A DNA stretch of 39,402 nucleotides from Dichelobacter nodosus (GCA_020720085.1 DYPE01000011.1:1-39402); one strand, 5' to 3'. Counted from the first letter of the stretch, positions 29,047 through 38,196 are shown. The notes: generated by a model not told the origin, from the letters alone. Program-made: numbers and translations.

Positions 29047-30188
29047 CAACGATCCACCTCCGGCGGGCAGGCGTCGAGCGAGAACATGATTTGCGCGATG
29101 TCTTCAATGCGTCCACCCACGCACAGTTTTTCCAGCACTTGCACTGCGTGCATGGTGGATGGGCCGCGCACATGCACGCGCCAGGGTTTGGGGCCGCCAG
29201 TGGATACCACGTAAAACGCCAATTCGCCTTTGGAGGATTCGGTGCGCGCGTAGGCATCGCTTTTGGGCACATTCCACGCCAGCGGATTGGGCAGCGGGCA
29301 GCGGATTGGGCCGTTGACACTGGGCAGTTTGGCGATGACTTGGCGCACGATGCGCACGGATTGGATGAATTCGGCGCGCCGCACCAGCGCACGCGCTAAA
29401 ATGTCGCCGCCAGTGACTGTGGGAATATCAAAATCCAGTTGGTCATACACCAAATAAGGATCATCTCGGCGCACGTCGTAAGGATGGCCACAGGCGCGCA
29501 AATTCGGGCCAGTCACGCCCCAGGCCAAAGCCTGTTCGGGGGTGATTACGCCGATGCCTTCAGCACGTCTGCGGAATACGGGGTTGTTGAAATATAAATC
29601 ATCATATTCTGGCAAGCGCGCATCTAGGTAATCCATCACGTGGCTGATTTCCGCCAAAATGCCCTCGGGCAAATCGCGCCGCACGCCGCCTGGGGTAATG
29701 TACATGTGGTAAATCCGTCCGCCTGCGATTTTTTCAAAAATGTCGAGAATGCGCTCGCGGTCGGTGATGCCCCAGAACATGTTGCTATATTGGCCAATGG
29801 TGGCGGTATTGCCGCCAAAGGTAAAAATATGCGCGCATAGGCGCGACAGCTCTAGCATCAGCACGCGAATCCATTGCGCGCGCTCCGGCACTTCCAAGCC
29901 GCCAAGTATTTCCACCGCGCGGGCGTAGGTTTCTTCCATGGGTACAGGGTCTGGCACGCAAATGCGCGGCACAATGGCGATATTTTGTATCCACAGCCGC
30001 TCTTCCATGAGTTTTTCAAAGCCACGGTGAAGATAGCCGCCGTCAGCACGGCAACTGAGCACGGTATCGCCGCTCACCCGCACTTTTAAGGCATAATTGC
30101 CCTCAATGCCAGGATGGTTGGGACCAAAATAAAGGTCATATTCATGGCTGGGCGGCTGTTCTATTGCCTGATAATTTTCTGGGTACAT
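29046..30188 (-). CDS. Solitary NuoD-like (49-kDa, [NiFe]-hydrogenase-related) protein
   Basis: The 380-residue protein is full-length homologous to NADH-quinone oxidoreductase subunit D: GPNHP near residue 22, GGYLHRGFEKLMEERLWIQN, VPERAQWIRVLMLELSRL, YITPGGVRRDLP, GVTGPNLRACG and the C-terminal SKGELAFYVVSTGG...PPEVDR. The usual HPxxHG motif reads HPGIEG, with Glu29 where complex I has a quinone-site His. The PRMDY motif reads PRICV. No hydrogenase Cys pairs are present. No other complex I gene is nearby. I chose ATG 30188 because GGAG lies six bases upstream. The role is unclear: part of an alternative complex I assembled from elsewhere, or a stand-alone derivative. Confidence 0.85.
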   Translation of the reverse strand: MYPENYQAIEQPPSHEYDLYFGPNHPGIEGNYALKVRVSGDTVLSCRADGGYLHRGFEKLMEERLWIQNIAIVPRICVPDPVPMEETYARAVEILGGLEVPERAQWIRVLMLELSRLCAHIFTFGGNTATIGQYSNMFWGITDRERILDIFEKIAGGRIYHMYITPGGVRRDLPEGILAEISHVMDYLDARLPEYDDLYFNNPVFRRRAEGIGVITPEQALAWGVTGPNLRACGHPYDVRRDDPYLVYDQLDFDIPTVTGGDILARALVRRAEFIQSVRIVRQVIAKLPSVNGPIRCPLPNPLAWNVPKSDAYARTESSKGELAFYVVSTGGPKPWRVHVRGPSTMHAVQVLEKLCVGGRIEDIAQIMFSLDACPPEVDR

Positions 30189-30250
30189 CCGTGGCTCCAA
30201 CAAGACGTTTTCAACGGAAAAATCTGAAAAAATACGTGGCGTTCGCTATG

Positions 30251-30300
30251 TTTTCCCGGTGCGGGAAAAATAGTATAGCGGCACGAGCATAGGGTAACGG
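30251..30300 (-). promoter_or_regulatory. Predicted promoter with overlapping palindromic operator for the NuoD-like gene
   Basis: On the - strand, CCGTTA (30300-30295) and TATACT (30277-30272) are 17 bases apart, giving a plausible -35/-10 pair about 84 bases before the ATG. A perfect 8-bp inverted repeat, TTTTCCCG-CAC-CGGGAAAA (30269-30251), covers the expected start site. This placement suits a repressor site or a 5' RNA hairpin. The regulator is not identified. Confidence 0.5.
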
Positions 30301-30330
30301 TTTTTTGTGTCATTTTAAGTAACCCAGTCA

Positions 30331-30357
30331 TTCCCATTCGACAGGCTCAGGGCAAGC
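30331..30357. repeat. Dispersed-type repeat at the mutM 3' end
   Basis: The sequence includes TTCGACAGGCTCAGGGC, the core of a repeat found in many proteobacterial genomes (recognised from memory). It supplies the last codons and the stop of mutM. Confidence 0.5.
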
Positions 30358-31174
30358 ATGCGCGCTGGCATTCTGGGCAAAAATAGCTTGCGCGCTGCAT
30401 CTGGACAATTTTGACAATAGCAGTACCGCACTGCGGGCAAAGTTTACCTTGACGGCCATAGACCTGCAAGGCAACTTGAAAATAGCCAGGTTTGCCATCG
30501 CTGGCGGTGAAGTCGCGCAAGGTGGTGCCGCCTTGGGCAATCGCGGCGGCGAGCACGCGCTTCACCGCGCTGGCCAAGGCATCGCATTGGAAGGGCGTGA
30601 GTTGCCCGGCAACCTGCGTGGGCGCGATGCCAGCCATAAACAGGCTTTCATTGGCGTAAATGTTGCCAACGCCAGCCACGCGGTGGCTGTCCATCAGCAA
30701 CGCTTTAATTGCCAAGCTTTTGTTGCGGCTGATGCGGTGTAGATACGCGCCGTCAAACTCAGCAGACAAGGGTTCCGGCCCCAGCCGCGCCAACAGCGGA
30801 TGCGAAAGCTGCGGCGCAGCGGCCCACAGCAGCAGGCCAAATCGGCGCGGGTCTTTGTAACGCAGCAACACGCCATTGTCCAGCGCCAAGTCCCAGTGCT
30901 CATGCGCTGTGGGCGGTGCGTGATCGGTTACGATGCGCAAACTGCCGGACATGCCGAGATGGATAAGTACTGCGCCCACTTCACAATCCAATAACAAATA
31001 TTTGGCGCGCCGCACAATGGCCGCGATACGCAGTCCTGGCAGCCTTTCCGCCAGTTCCGGCGGCACGGGTTGGCGTAATTTGCCATTGCGCACAGACAAG
31101 GCGCAGATGCGACGCGCTTGCACATGGGGTTCAAGCCCCAGGCGCGTGGTTTCTACTTCGGGCAATTCAGGCAT
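30347..31174 (-). CDS. mutM: Formamidopyrimidine-DNA glycosylase (Fpg/MutM)
   Basis: MutM excises 8-oxoguanine and ring-opened purines and cleaves the abasic site. The 275-residue protein starts PELPEVETT after the initiator Met, so Pro2 is the Schiff-base nucleophile and Glu3 is present. It has Lys58 (RRAKYL), the helix-two-turn-helix segment with VAGVGNIYANESL, and a C-terminal zinc finger with Cys246, 249, 266 and 269. I chose ATG 31174. The frame to 31252 runs inside tatD and would put Pro2 internally. The extra tail RACLP after the finger comes from a repeat. The start overlaps the tatD stop by eight bases. Confidence 0.97.
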   Translation of the reverse strand: MPELPEVETTRLGLEPHVQARRICALSVRNGKLRQPVPPELAERLPGLRIAAIVRRAKYLLLDCEVGAVLIHLGMSGSLRIVTDHAPPTAHEHWDLALDNGVLLRYKDPRRFGLLLWAAAPQLSHPLLARLGPEPLSAEFDGAYLHRISRNKSLAIKALLMDSHRVAGVGNIYANESLFMAGIAPTQVAGQLTPFQCDALASAVKRVLAAAIAQGGTTLRDFTASDGKPGYFQVALQVYGRQGKLCPQCGTAIVKIVQMQRASYFCPECQRACLP

Positions 31175-31973
31175 GGCTGGTAGCCAACGGCAGCGCGTCG
31201 CAGGGCGGCACGCGGAACAGCCGTTCGAAATTGCGATTGGTGCAGGCGGCAATGTCTACCAACGCCGCCTCACGCAATTGCGCTACAAAGTCAGCCACAT
31301 GACGCACATAGGCCGGTTGATTGGCTTTGCCACGGTACGGCGCGGGCGCAAGATAGGGCGAATCGGTTTCTATCAACAGGCGATCCGCAGGCACCTGTTG
31401 TGCAACGTTTTGCAATGCGGTGGCGGTTTTGAAGGTAACAATGCCGGAAAACGAAATATAAAAATTCATGTCCATGGCCTGCTGTGCGGTGTCCCAATCG
31501 TCCACAAAACAGTGCATGACCCCGCCCACCGTGTGCGCCTGCTCCTCGCGCAACAGCCGCAATACATCGGCTTTGGCGTCGCGGCTATGTACAATCAATG
31601 GCTTGCCCATTTCACGTGCCGCACGGATGTGGCGGCGGAAACGTTCGTGCTGCCATTGCCAATCGCTGCCGCCCATGGGATTGGGGTGATAATAATCCAG
31701 CCCAGCTTCGCCAATGGCCACCACCCGCGTATGATCCGCCAGCGCGCACAGCGCGGCTACGTTCGGCTCATGGTGGGTGGGTGTGTTAGGGTGAATGCCC
31801 GCCGAGGCCCACACGCGCGCATCGCGTTGCGCAAGCAGAAGCACGTCAGCCATGGTTTCTTCATCCACGCTGACATTGAGAAAACGGTTTACGCCCATTT
31901 CTTCAGCGCGCGCCAGCCAGTCGGCAGCGGGGGTTTTGGCCAGGTAAAAGTGGCAATGAGAGTCGGTTAACAT
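31167..31973 (-). CDS. TatD-family metal-dependent hydrolase/DNase
   Basis: The 268-residue TIM-barrel protein shows the amidohydrolase metal motif DSHCHF (His6, His8), the GEAGLDYY glutamate, IVHSRDA, and HCF and ETDSPYLAP motifs of the TatD/YcfH group. Characterised members have 3'-exonuclease or D-aminoacyl-tRNA deacylase-type activities; the substrate here is not determined. It overlaps mutM by eight bases, so both are likely cotranscribed and could be linked to DNA repair. The YcfH subgroup is often near holB and pilZ, which are absent here. The 83 bases upstream separate it from the restriction gene. Confidence 0.9.
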   Translation of the reverse strand: MLTDSHCHFYLAKTPAADWLARAEEMGVNRFLNVSVDEETMADVLLLAQRDARVWASAGIHPNTPTHHEPNVAALCALADHTRVVAIGEAGLDYYHPNPMGGSDWQWQHERFRRHIRAAREMGKPLIVHSRDAKADVLRLLREEQAHTVGGVMHCFVDDWDTAQQAMDMNFYISFSGIVTFKTATALQNVAQQVPADRLLIETDSPYLAPAPYRGKANQPAYVRHVADFVAQLREAALVDIAACTNRNFERLFRVPPCDALPLATSHA

Positions 31974-32056
31974 GGTTTTTTATCCAAAAATAACGTTTGA
32001 GTTCAGCAGCGCGCGGTTTTCTTGTGCGTTCGCTGGAACGATTTGTTAGTGGTTTT

Positions 32057-32797
32057 CTACCCAAGCCTTGCCGCCGTTGATGCGACATGACCAGCAAGCG
32101 CCGTTATGAATGTCTTCAAGCTGGTCATATCCGACAGGTTCGTAAAATCGCCGGCAGTTACCGCACTGCGTTCCGCTGCAATGACTGCTGCTGTGGTATA
32201 AAGCTGCTCCTGCACCAGTCGCTGACAAAGCAGGTCATACCGCTTGAGGTACGATGCGCCCTTGAATTCCTCGAACACAGGAAAATGTGGCGACGAATCA
32301 CGGACAGGACTGCGTGACTCCGAAGCATCTTCAACCATCATCAGCCAGCCGACAAAGGGACGGGGCTGCTTGCCGAAAGCCTCTTCACGGTAGGCCGTCC
32401 ATAGATCATGAGCCGTTCCGATAGCCTCCTCGGTTCGGTTGTTGAAATTATTACCAAACGATGGTCCAACTTGACTTTTTAGCTCGATGACGGCAATCAG
32501 CTCTCCCTTGTGGATCACCAAGATATCCCACAATTTCGTCGGTCGGAAGTAACCGGGCAAGGTCAGCATCGCCCTGTTCTGGTGTATCTCGGCATGGTTC
32601 AGTCCATTGGCCTTGATGATGTCGAGCACCAAAGCTAAGAACCCGTCCATGTTCTTGCCAGCGGTGACGCCTGCGCGCTCACCTTGGTCGGCCTTACCCG
32701 ACTCAATCTGCTTCTGTTTTGCTGCTTCGCGGTTTCCCCAAAACGCCTTTACGGCTTCACGGGCTTTCTGTTCGTAATCGACTAGATCGAGTGCCAT
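32057..32797 (-). CDS. PaeR7I/XhoI-like type II restriction endonuclease
   Basis: The 246-residue protein closely resembles PaeR7I as I remember it: [64 protein letters not shown] and [15 protein letters not shown]. The PD-(D/E)xK catalytic residues are probably Asp91, Glu105 and Lys107 (WDIL...IELKSQ). Members of this family cut CTCGAG; that specificity here is inferred from similarity. Its ATG follows directly on the methyltransferase TAA, so both enzymes come from one transcript, with the methylase first. Confidence 0.92.
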   Translation of the reverse strand: MALDLVDYEQKAREAVKAFWGNREAAKQKQIESGKADQGERAGVTAGKNMDGFLALVLDIIKANGLNHAEIHQNRAMLTLPGYFRPTKLWDILVIHKGELIAVIELKSQVGPSFGNNFNNRTEEAIGTAHDLWTAYREEAFGKQPRPFVGWLMMVEDASESRSPVRDSSPHFPVFEEFKGASYLKRYDLLCQRLVQEQLYTTAAVIAAERSAVTAGDFTNLSDMTSLKTFITALAGHVASTAARLG

Positions 32798-34510
32798 TTA
32801 TTCTCCATTGCCGCCAAGGGCAGATCGCTCTTCATGGCTGAGGCCGTAGAGCTTGAACACCGCCTGGTTGCAGGCTTGCACGTCTCGCTTGATGGCGGCC
32901 TCGGCCAACTCGCGGTGCAGCGATTCAGGCACATCTGCCCAGCGCGGAACGCGAATGCGGCGTAAGTACTGCGCCTGGAAGCGCAGGAATCCACCACGCA
33001 TTTTCGTTGAATAGGTCGCTATGAACAGGCGAGTGACAGCGGACAACAACAGCGCTTGTAAGGCTCGCAAATCCCAATCATCTGACGTGACATAGTAAAG
33101 ATTGTGGTGGGGATACAGCCCACCACCTTCAAACACAATATGCGCTTCCCCTTTGATGTCTGGGATTAGAAGCTTCGGCCTTTCAGCCAGTGCTGGGATG
33201 ATGCGGTCAATTGTGCGATACCAGTTGGCCGGAGTCTTTTGCGCACAGTGACGCCCGCTAATCACTTCTTGTCGAGCCTCAAGATAGCGCCGCAGGCGCG
33301 GATACTCGTCAAGATCGACCAGCCCGCCCGACTCGGCAAAGGGATTGATGACGCCCTGACCGCGCCACTTCACCTCACCGGACATGATGTCTCTGGTTGT
33401 CACCAGCGGAACCTTCCGGTCTGGCTCGACATCAAGCGCATCAAAGTCGCCGATGAATGCCTTGTCCGCGCCGGTTGCGACACCAATCCCCACCTTGCAC
33501 CCCACCTCTTCCAGCAAGGGGAAGCAGTTTTCCAGACGACGAATGAGCGCCATCTGGCTGGATGACTCCAGCAACCACGGCTCCGCGCCATGAGTGACTT
33601 TGGCGAGTTCTCGCACCTGGACAGTTTCTTTCGGCAGCGTCTGCACACACAGCAAATCCGCCAGTGTGGTCAGTGTCGCCCGGTCAATGGTCGGACGGTG
33701 GGCTATGCGCGTTGTCCCCGGCGCTTCTCGGCTGATAATGGTGATCGCTGGATAGGCAATCACATCCGAATGGAAAGCCGGTGTATCCACCATATCGACA
33801 TAGATTTTCAGATGAAATCGCTCGGCCACGAGACCGCGCAACGGCCCGCCATAGCGGTTTTTCATCCAGCGATCCGCGCAGATGAAGCCCAGACTGCCGC
33901 CTGCGGATAAGACTGACAGCGACCGCTCGATGAAGGGAATGTAAATGTCGGCCCGGTCATACATCGTTTGGTAGCGACTGCGGTATTCGGTCAGCAGCGT
34001 GGCTGGGATCAGTTCCTGGCGGACATAGGGGGGATTGCCCACCACAAAATCGAATTCACCCTCCAGCGATGCCAGCAGAAAGTCCCCTTGCGATAGCCAG
34101 AGACTAGCCAAGGCTGTTGCGGTATTTGTAGCTATCCCCTCGCGCATGAGAAGCGCGACAACAGCGGCGTGGGTGTTGCGGAATGTATCGTAGTGCAACT
34201 CGACGGCACGAATCGCATTGCCCAACTCGTCGAGCGCGGAACCGTTCGGCCTTGCTGCCCGCCACACGCTTAGCAGCCGCTCGATAATCGGCAACAGAAA
34301 ATCCCCGCCACCGAATGACGGTTCCAAAAGCCGTTTTTTGTGGAGCATCTGATCTTCTGTGTAGCCCGCCAAGTCAAGAATGAAATCTACAACCTCTCGG
34401 CGGGTGAAAACCGCGCCCCGAGCATTGCTCTCGGTGCTCAAAGCCAAATGATCTATTGCAGCCTGCACTTTCCGAGAGGTGCCGGTTGGATTAAGTAGCC
34501 CAAGAGTCAT
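32798..34510 (-). CDS. PaeR7I-like N6-adenine DNA methyltransferase
   Basis: This enzyme protects the host from the neighbouring endonuclease by methylating adenine in the same site. The 570-residue protein has a SAM-binding motif in the form [14 protein letters not shown] (about 61-75) and the catalytic NPPY (159-162), in the order of gamma-type amino-methyltransferases, followed by a long target-recognition region. I chose ATG 34510 ([12 protein letters not shown]). The open frame to 34651 overlaps the sensor kinase and is not homologous. No Shine-Dalgarno is visible before it. No controller (C) protein gene is present. The adjacent 76-base gap must contain the promoter. Confidence 0.92.
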   Translation of the reverse strand: MTLGLLNPTGTSRKVQAAIDHLALSTESNARGAVFTRREVVDFILDLAGYTEDQMLHKKRLLEPSFGGGDFLLPIIERLLSVWRAARPNGSALDELGNAIRAVELHYDTFRNTHAAVVALLMREGIATNTATALASLWLSQGDFLLASLEGEFDFVVGNPPYVRQELIPATLLTEYRSRYQTMYDRADIYIPFIERSLSVLSAGGSLGFICADRWMKNRYGGPLRGLVAERFHLKIYVDMVDTPAFHSDVIAYPAITIISREAPGTTRIAHRPTIDRATLTTLADLLCVQTLPKETVQVRELAKVTHGAEPWLLESSSQMALIRRLENCFPLLEEVGCKVGIGVATGADKAFIGDFDALDVEPDRKVPLVTTRDIMSGEVKWRGQGVINPFAESGGLVDLDEYPRLRRYLEARQEVISGRHCAQKTPANWYRTIDRIIPALAERPKLLIPDIKGEAHIVFEGGGLYPHHNLYYVTSDDWDLRALQALLLSAVTRLFIATYSTKMRGGFLRFQAQYLRRIRVPRWADVPESLHRELAEAAIKRDVQACNQAVFKLYGLSHEERSALGGNGE

Positions 34511-34586
34511 TTGTGTTAATTGCAAAAATGTGGCCTTTGTATATTGGTGCACTGAGGTTGAACCGCTAAGAGGGGATGGTCGAGAA

Positions 34587-37034
34587 TCAAACTTCCAAGC
34601 GGCGGCGGATTTCGCCCAGTTGAAACCGTTTCGCCAAGCCCAGCAGGACATGGGCTTGGCCGGGGCAATCTGGAGCTTGCATGAGGGTCTTCAGATAATT
34701 CATCACTTGGCTTACGTCGCCGCGTTTGGCCATGGCCAACAGTGTACCGCGTTGTTCCGTGGACAGCGGCGTATCCGGCGGGCATTCTTGGCGTTGTTCC
34801 GCAGTGGCCCACGTCAACGGCAAATGCGCTTGCAGCGTTTGCAATAAAAGCTCACGTTTGAACGGCTTGACCAGATACGCAGTGCAACCCGCATCACGGC
34901 TGGCCAGCACATCTTCATGAAATGCGCCCGCTGACACCGCAATTACCGGCACATCGCGCATTTCCGCCAGCGCGCGCAGGCGGCGGGTGGTTTCTAGGCC
35001 GTCCATGCCGGGCATACGCATATCCATCAGCACGCCGTGTGGCCGCCACTGCGGCGCAATACGCAGGCATTCCTGCCCGCTGCCCGCTTCGCGCACCTCA
35101 AAGCCCAGCGGCTTGAGTTGATTGCCCAAAATTTCTAAGTTATCGGGAATATCATCCACAATCAACAGCCGCAACACGCCTACCGGACTTTGGTAGCCCA
35201 GAATCTGGGCGATTACCGGCTCTGTTGGCTTGACGGTATCAAAGCACAGTTCCACGGGCAACGTGACTTGAAAACAACTGCCCTGGTGCATTTCGCTGTG
35301 CAAGTCAATTGTGCCGTCCATGGCTTCCACGATGTTGCGCGTGATGGCCAGGCCCAAACCAGAACCTTGCGATTTGTAATAATAGTCACCGAGTTGCACG
35401 AAAGGTTTGAAGACTTCTTCATGCTGATCGTGCGGAATGCCTGGGCCGGTGTCGTTGACGCTCAGTCGCAATTCGTTGTCCACGTATTCCACGCGCAAAT
35501 CAATGCGGCCACGCTCGGTGAATTTTACCGCGTTGCCGAGCAAATTGATGACAATCTGGCGCAGGCGTTTGGGGTCTGTGGCCAAGCAATACGGCAGTTC
35601 GGCAGCACCATGTAAGACAAATGCAATGTCCTTGGCTTCGGCGCGAATTTGGAACATTTTTTCAATTTCTTGAAAAAACGTCTCCATAATGACTTCTTCT
35701 GTGTGGATTTCAAAGCGTCCGGCTTCAACTTTGGTTAAATCGAGAATGTCGTTGATCAGCGTTAATAAATACTGTCCGCCCCGGTAAATGCCATTCACCT
35801 GGCGCTTGTGCTGTTCTGTCAGGTGCTCGGATTGTTCCAGAATTTGCGCAAAGCCTAAAATGGCGTTGAGCGGTGTACGCAATTCATGGCTCATGTTGGC
35901 CAGAAATGCAGTTTTGGCCTGATTGGCGGCCTCAGCGGTCTCGCGCGCGCGCAACAATTCGTCTTCCATATGCTTGCGTTCGCTGATGTCGGTGTGCGAA
36001 CCCGCCATGCGGTAGGGCCGTCCAAGCATGTCGCGCACCACAGCGCCGCGCCCAAGAATCCAGCACCAATCCCCCTCCTTGCGCTTCATGCGAAATTCTA
36101 TGGCAAAGGTTGGGATTATGCCGCGAATATAGTCGCTGATCATGGCAAACACTTTGGGCGCGTCCTCGGGATGCAGCAACGCGCGGAAAGTGTCCAAGGT
36201 TCCGGCTAACTCGCGTTCATCGTAGCCTAGCATCTGTTTCCACTTGGGGGAAAAATAGATTGCGTCAGTGCGCAAGTCCCAGTCCCAAATGCCGTCGTTC
36301 ACGCCGTTGATGGCCAATTGCAGGCGCTCTTCCGAACTGCGCACTTGTTCGGCGCTGGTTTGCAGTGCATCGGCCATCACATTGAAGCACTGAATTAAAT
36401 GGCGCAATTCTGGGCTGCCGGTTTCTTCCAAACGGGTGTCCAGCCTTCCGTCCGCCAACTCAGCGGTGGCCTTCTCTAATTGTTTCAACGGGCGCAGGCC
36501 AAAGCGCAATACCAGCCAGATGCCGATAAAATCCATGCCCACGGCCAGGAATAGAATGGCCATGTGTTTAAGCAGGCGCTGCCAAGCACGGAGGGCAAGG
36601 CGATTGGGGCTGAGTTTCAGGCCAAACGTGCCATATTCACGGCCCCCAACGGTTACAGGGGTTGCGCCCTGTTCGTCATGATACGCAAAAAAATGCAGAA
36701 ACCAGTCCGGCGCGCCGCCCGGTTCAGTATCATGGCTGGCCAGATGGGTGGCCGTGGGGTCGTTGAAATGCGCTTCAATCACTAAAGGCCTCGCCACATA
36801 ATGGTTTAGCGTTTGTTGCAGCGTGGCAAAGTCGCCGAGCACCACCACTTCCGCCAATGCGTCTGGCATGGTTTCCAATTCCTGCGCCAGCACTTGCTGC
36901 AAATCGTGATGCGCGTCCTGCGCATCCTGCCGTGCGGACACGGCCACCATCACAATGCCTGCGGAGAGTAAGGCAATGCTGGCAGTGACGAATAACCGGC
37001 CCGCAAAAGGAAGGCAATGCCATAGCCAGCGCAT
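34587..37034 (-). CDS. Hybrid sensor histidine kinase/response regulator
   Basis: The 815-residue inner-membrane sensor has TM1 at about 13-33, a periplasmic domain at about 34-155, TM2 at 156-178, HAMP to about 230, PAS/PAC at about 235-355 ([22 protein letters not shown]), HisKA with His383 in [10 protein letters not shown], HATPase with N-box [10 protein letters not shown]1 DTGPGIP (528-534) and G2 GSGLGL (557-562), then a REC domain with phosphoacceptor Asp671 ([11 protein letters not shown]) and Lys723. The ~65-residue C-terminal tail is not a recognisable output domain. It starts seven bases after the PhnD-like gene, so the binding protein likely feeds ligand information to it. No separate DNA-binding regulator is nearby. 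Confidence 0.95.
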   Translation of the reverse strand: MRWLWHCLPFAGRLFVTASIALLSAGIVMVAVSARQDAQDAHHDLQQVLAQELETMPDALAEVVVLGDFATLQQTLNHYVARPLVIEAHFNDPTATHLASHDTEPGGAPDWFLHFFAYHDEQGATPVTVGGREYGTFGLKLSPNRLALRAWQRLLKHMAILFLAVGMDFIGIWLVLRFGLRPLKQLEKATAELADGRLDTRLEETGSPELRHLIQCFNVMADALQTSAEQVRSSEERLQLAINGVNDGIWDWDLRTDAIYFSPKWKQMLGYDERELAGTLDTFRALLHPEDAPKVFAMISDYIRGIIPTFAIEFRMKRKEGDWCWILGRGAVVRDMLGRPYRMAGSHTDISERKHMEDELLRARETAEAANQAKTAFLANMSHELRTPLNAILGFAQILEQSEHLTEQHKRQVNGIYRGGQYLLTLINDILDLTKVEAGRFEIHTEEVIMETFFQEIEKMFQIRAEAKDIAFVLHGAAELPYCLATDPKRLRQIVINLLGNAVKFTERGRIDLRVEYVDNELRLSVNDTGPGIPHDQHEEVFKPFVQLGDYYYKSQGSGLGLAITRNIVEAMDGTIDLHSEMHQGSCFQVTLPVELCFDTVKPTEPVIAQILGYQSPVGVLRLLIVDDIPDNLEILGNQLKPLGFEVREAGSGQECLRIAPQWRPHGVLMDMRMPGMDGLETTRRLRALAEMRDVPVIAVSAGAFHEDVLASRDAGCTAYLVKPFKRELLLQTLQAHLPLTWATAEQRQECPPDTPLSTEQRGTLLAMAKRGDVSQVMNYLKTLMQAPDCPGQAHVLLGLAKRFQLGEIRRRLEV

Positions 37035-37041
37035 GAGGTGG

Positions 37042-37884
37042 CTACTTGATGTCAGATACTAAGGTATTGGCGTAGAAATCTACGTAACTTTTATAATCTT
37101 CCGGCGTGGCGGCGCGGAAGCCCAACGGCGGTTTCTGACTGATAACCTTAGCGCTGGCCGCAAGGATTTGCGCGCCTTGTGCGTCGCTGTCCATACCATC
37201 CATGGCTTTTTGCACTGCATCCACCACCTCGCGCGGCACGCGCGGGTGCGCGGCGATGGGCAAGTTTAAGAACGGCGGCGATTCCCATAACACGCGGTAA
37301 TGCACGTTTTCGCGCGCGGCAAATGCCTTCATCACCTGGTTATTCACGCCAGCCGCAACCACCCGCCCAGCCTTGAGTTGGCCCATGATGCCCTCTTGGT
37401 TGCCGCCGAACACTGGCGTAACGGTTACCCCAGCACGCAACAGTTGATCCATAGGTACGGCATAACCGACAAAAGCAGCCTGCGAGGGAAAGCCAACTTC
37501 TTTGCCCGCCAAATCCGTAAGCGCCTGAATGGGCGAATCTTCCAGAGTGACAATCTGTCCGGTAATTGCTTCTTCGCGCGGACGCAGAATCACCTGGTAA
37601 TTGGCGGGAACCATTTTGGGCTGGAAAATGGTGTTGGAATAAACAAAATCGTATTCACCGCGTTCGGTGGCAGCATTAGAATCCGGCGCATTGCGTGCCA
37701 ATTTCAGCGTCAGGGTGATGCCGGTTTTGCGCTGCGTGTATTCTAAAATGGGGTTCCAATATTGTGCGGTCAATACTGCGCTGCGTTGCGACAACACACC
37801 AAAAGAATATTCTGCTGGCGGCGCGGCAAATGCCTGGGACAGGCATAGGGAGAATAAAAACAACCAATTGAATAATGTCTTCAT
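37042..37884 (-). CDS. PhnD-like periplasmic substrate-binding protein
   Basis: The 280-residue protein has a signal peptide (MKTLFNWLFLFSLCLSQAFA, cleavage near 20) and the PhnD/phosphonate-binding fold: YSFGVLSQRSAVLTAQYWNPILEYTQ, YDFVYSNTIFQP, DLAGKEVGFPSQAAFVGYAVP, VFGGNQEGIMGQLKAGRVVAAGVN. No ABC permease or ATPase gene is adjacent; the next gene is a sensor kinase. This fits the known use of PhnD-like proteins as ligand-presenting partners of kinases. The ligand could be an oxyanion or a small organic compound, not determinable here. GGAGG nine bases upstream supports the ATG. Confidence 0.88.
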   Translation of the reverse strand: MKTLFNWLFLFSLCLSQAFAAPPAEYSFGVLSQRSAVLTAQYWNPILEYTQRKTGITLTLKLARNAPDSNAATERGEYDFVYSNTIFQPKMVPANYQVILRPREEAITGQIVTLEDSPIQALTDLAGKEVGFPSQAAFVGYAVPMDQLLRAGVTVTPVFGGNQEGIMGQLKAGRVVAAGVNNQVMKAFAARENVHYRVLWESPPFLNLPIAAHPRVPREVVDAVQKAMDGMDSDAQGAQILAASAKVISQKPPLGFRAATPEDYKSYVDFYANTLVSDIK

Positions 37885-38078
37885 TGCATTATTCCTCCGT
37901 TACAATGATTAGGTGGAAAGGAACTGTTCAAGTATCCCACCCCGCCTAGGTCCGGTCAAGGAGAATATGCCTGAAAATTGCACGCCAACTACTTAATTTC
38001 GCTGACAACTTCGAGGAGTTAGGCGTGCTAAACAGTAGCTTGGCACGTGCGAAGCACTCCGCACTTGTGCAAAAAGAT

Positions 38079-38106
38079 TTGCATTATTTTACTGCACAGG
38101 TATAAT
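38079..38106 (+). promoter_or_regulatory. Sigma-70 promoter of tRNA-fMet
   Basis: TTGCAT (38079-38084) and a perfect TATAAT (38101-38106) are 16 bases apart. The expected start is about seven bases after the -10, close to the tRNA 5' end at 38120. The region 37885-38078 upstream holds no gene. It includes CACGTGCGAAGCACTCCGCAC (38044-38064), which resembles the tandem repeat at the window end. Confidence 0.8.
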
Positions 38107-38119
38107 TGTCTCTCTTAAT

Positions 38120-38196
38120 TGCGGGGTGGAGCAGTCTGGCAGCTCGTCGGGCTCATAACCCGAAGGCCGTAGGTTCAAATCCTACCCCCGCTACCA
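38120..38196 (+). tRNA. Initiator tRNA-fMet (anticodon CAT)
   Basis: A 77-base initiator tRNA. The anticodon stem TCGGG/CCCGA with three consecutive G-C pairs next to the loop CTCATAA is the initiator hallmark. The D-arm GAGC/GCTC, T-arm GTAGG-TTCAAAT-CCTAC and encoded CCA are present. The acceptor is TGCGGGG against CCCCGCT, so position 1-72 is U-U. E. coli has C-A; both are unpaired, as initiators require. It is a single gene with its own promoter and terminator. Confidence 0.97.

Noticed and set aside
29046-30188. [NiFe]-hydrogenase large subunit
   Set aside because: The N- and C-terminal CxxC metal-binding motifs are absent, and the sequence fits the NuoD branch instead.
34511-34586. Controller (C) protein or C-box for the restriction-modification pair
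   Set aside because: The gap is too short for a gene and no symmetrical C-box was seen.
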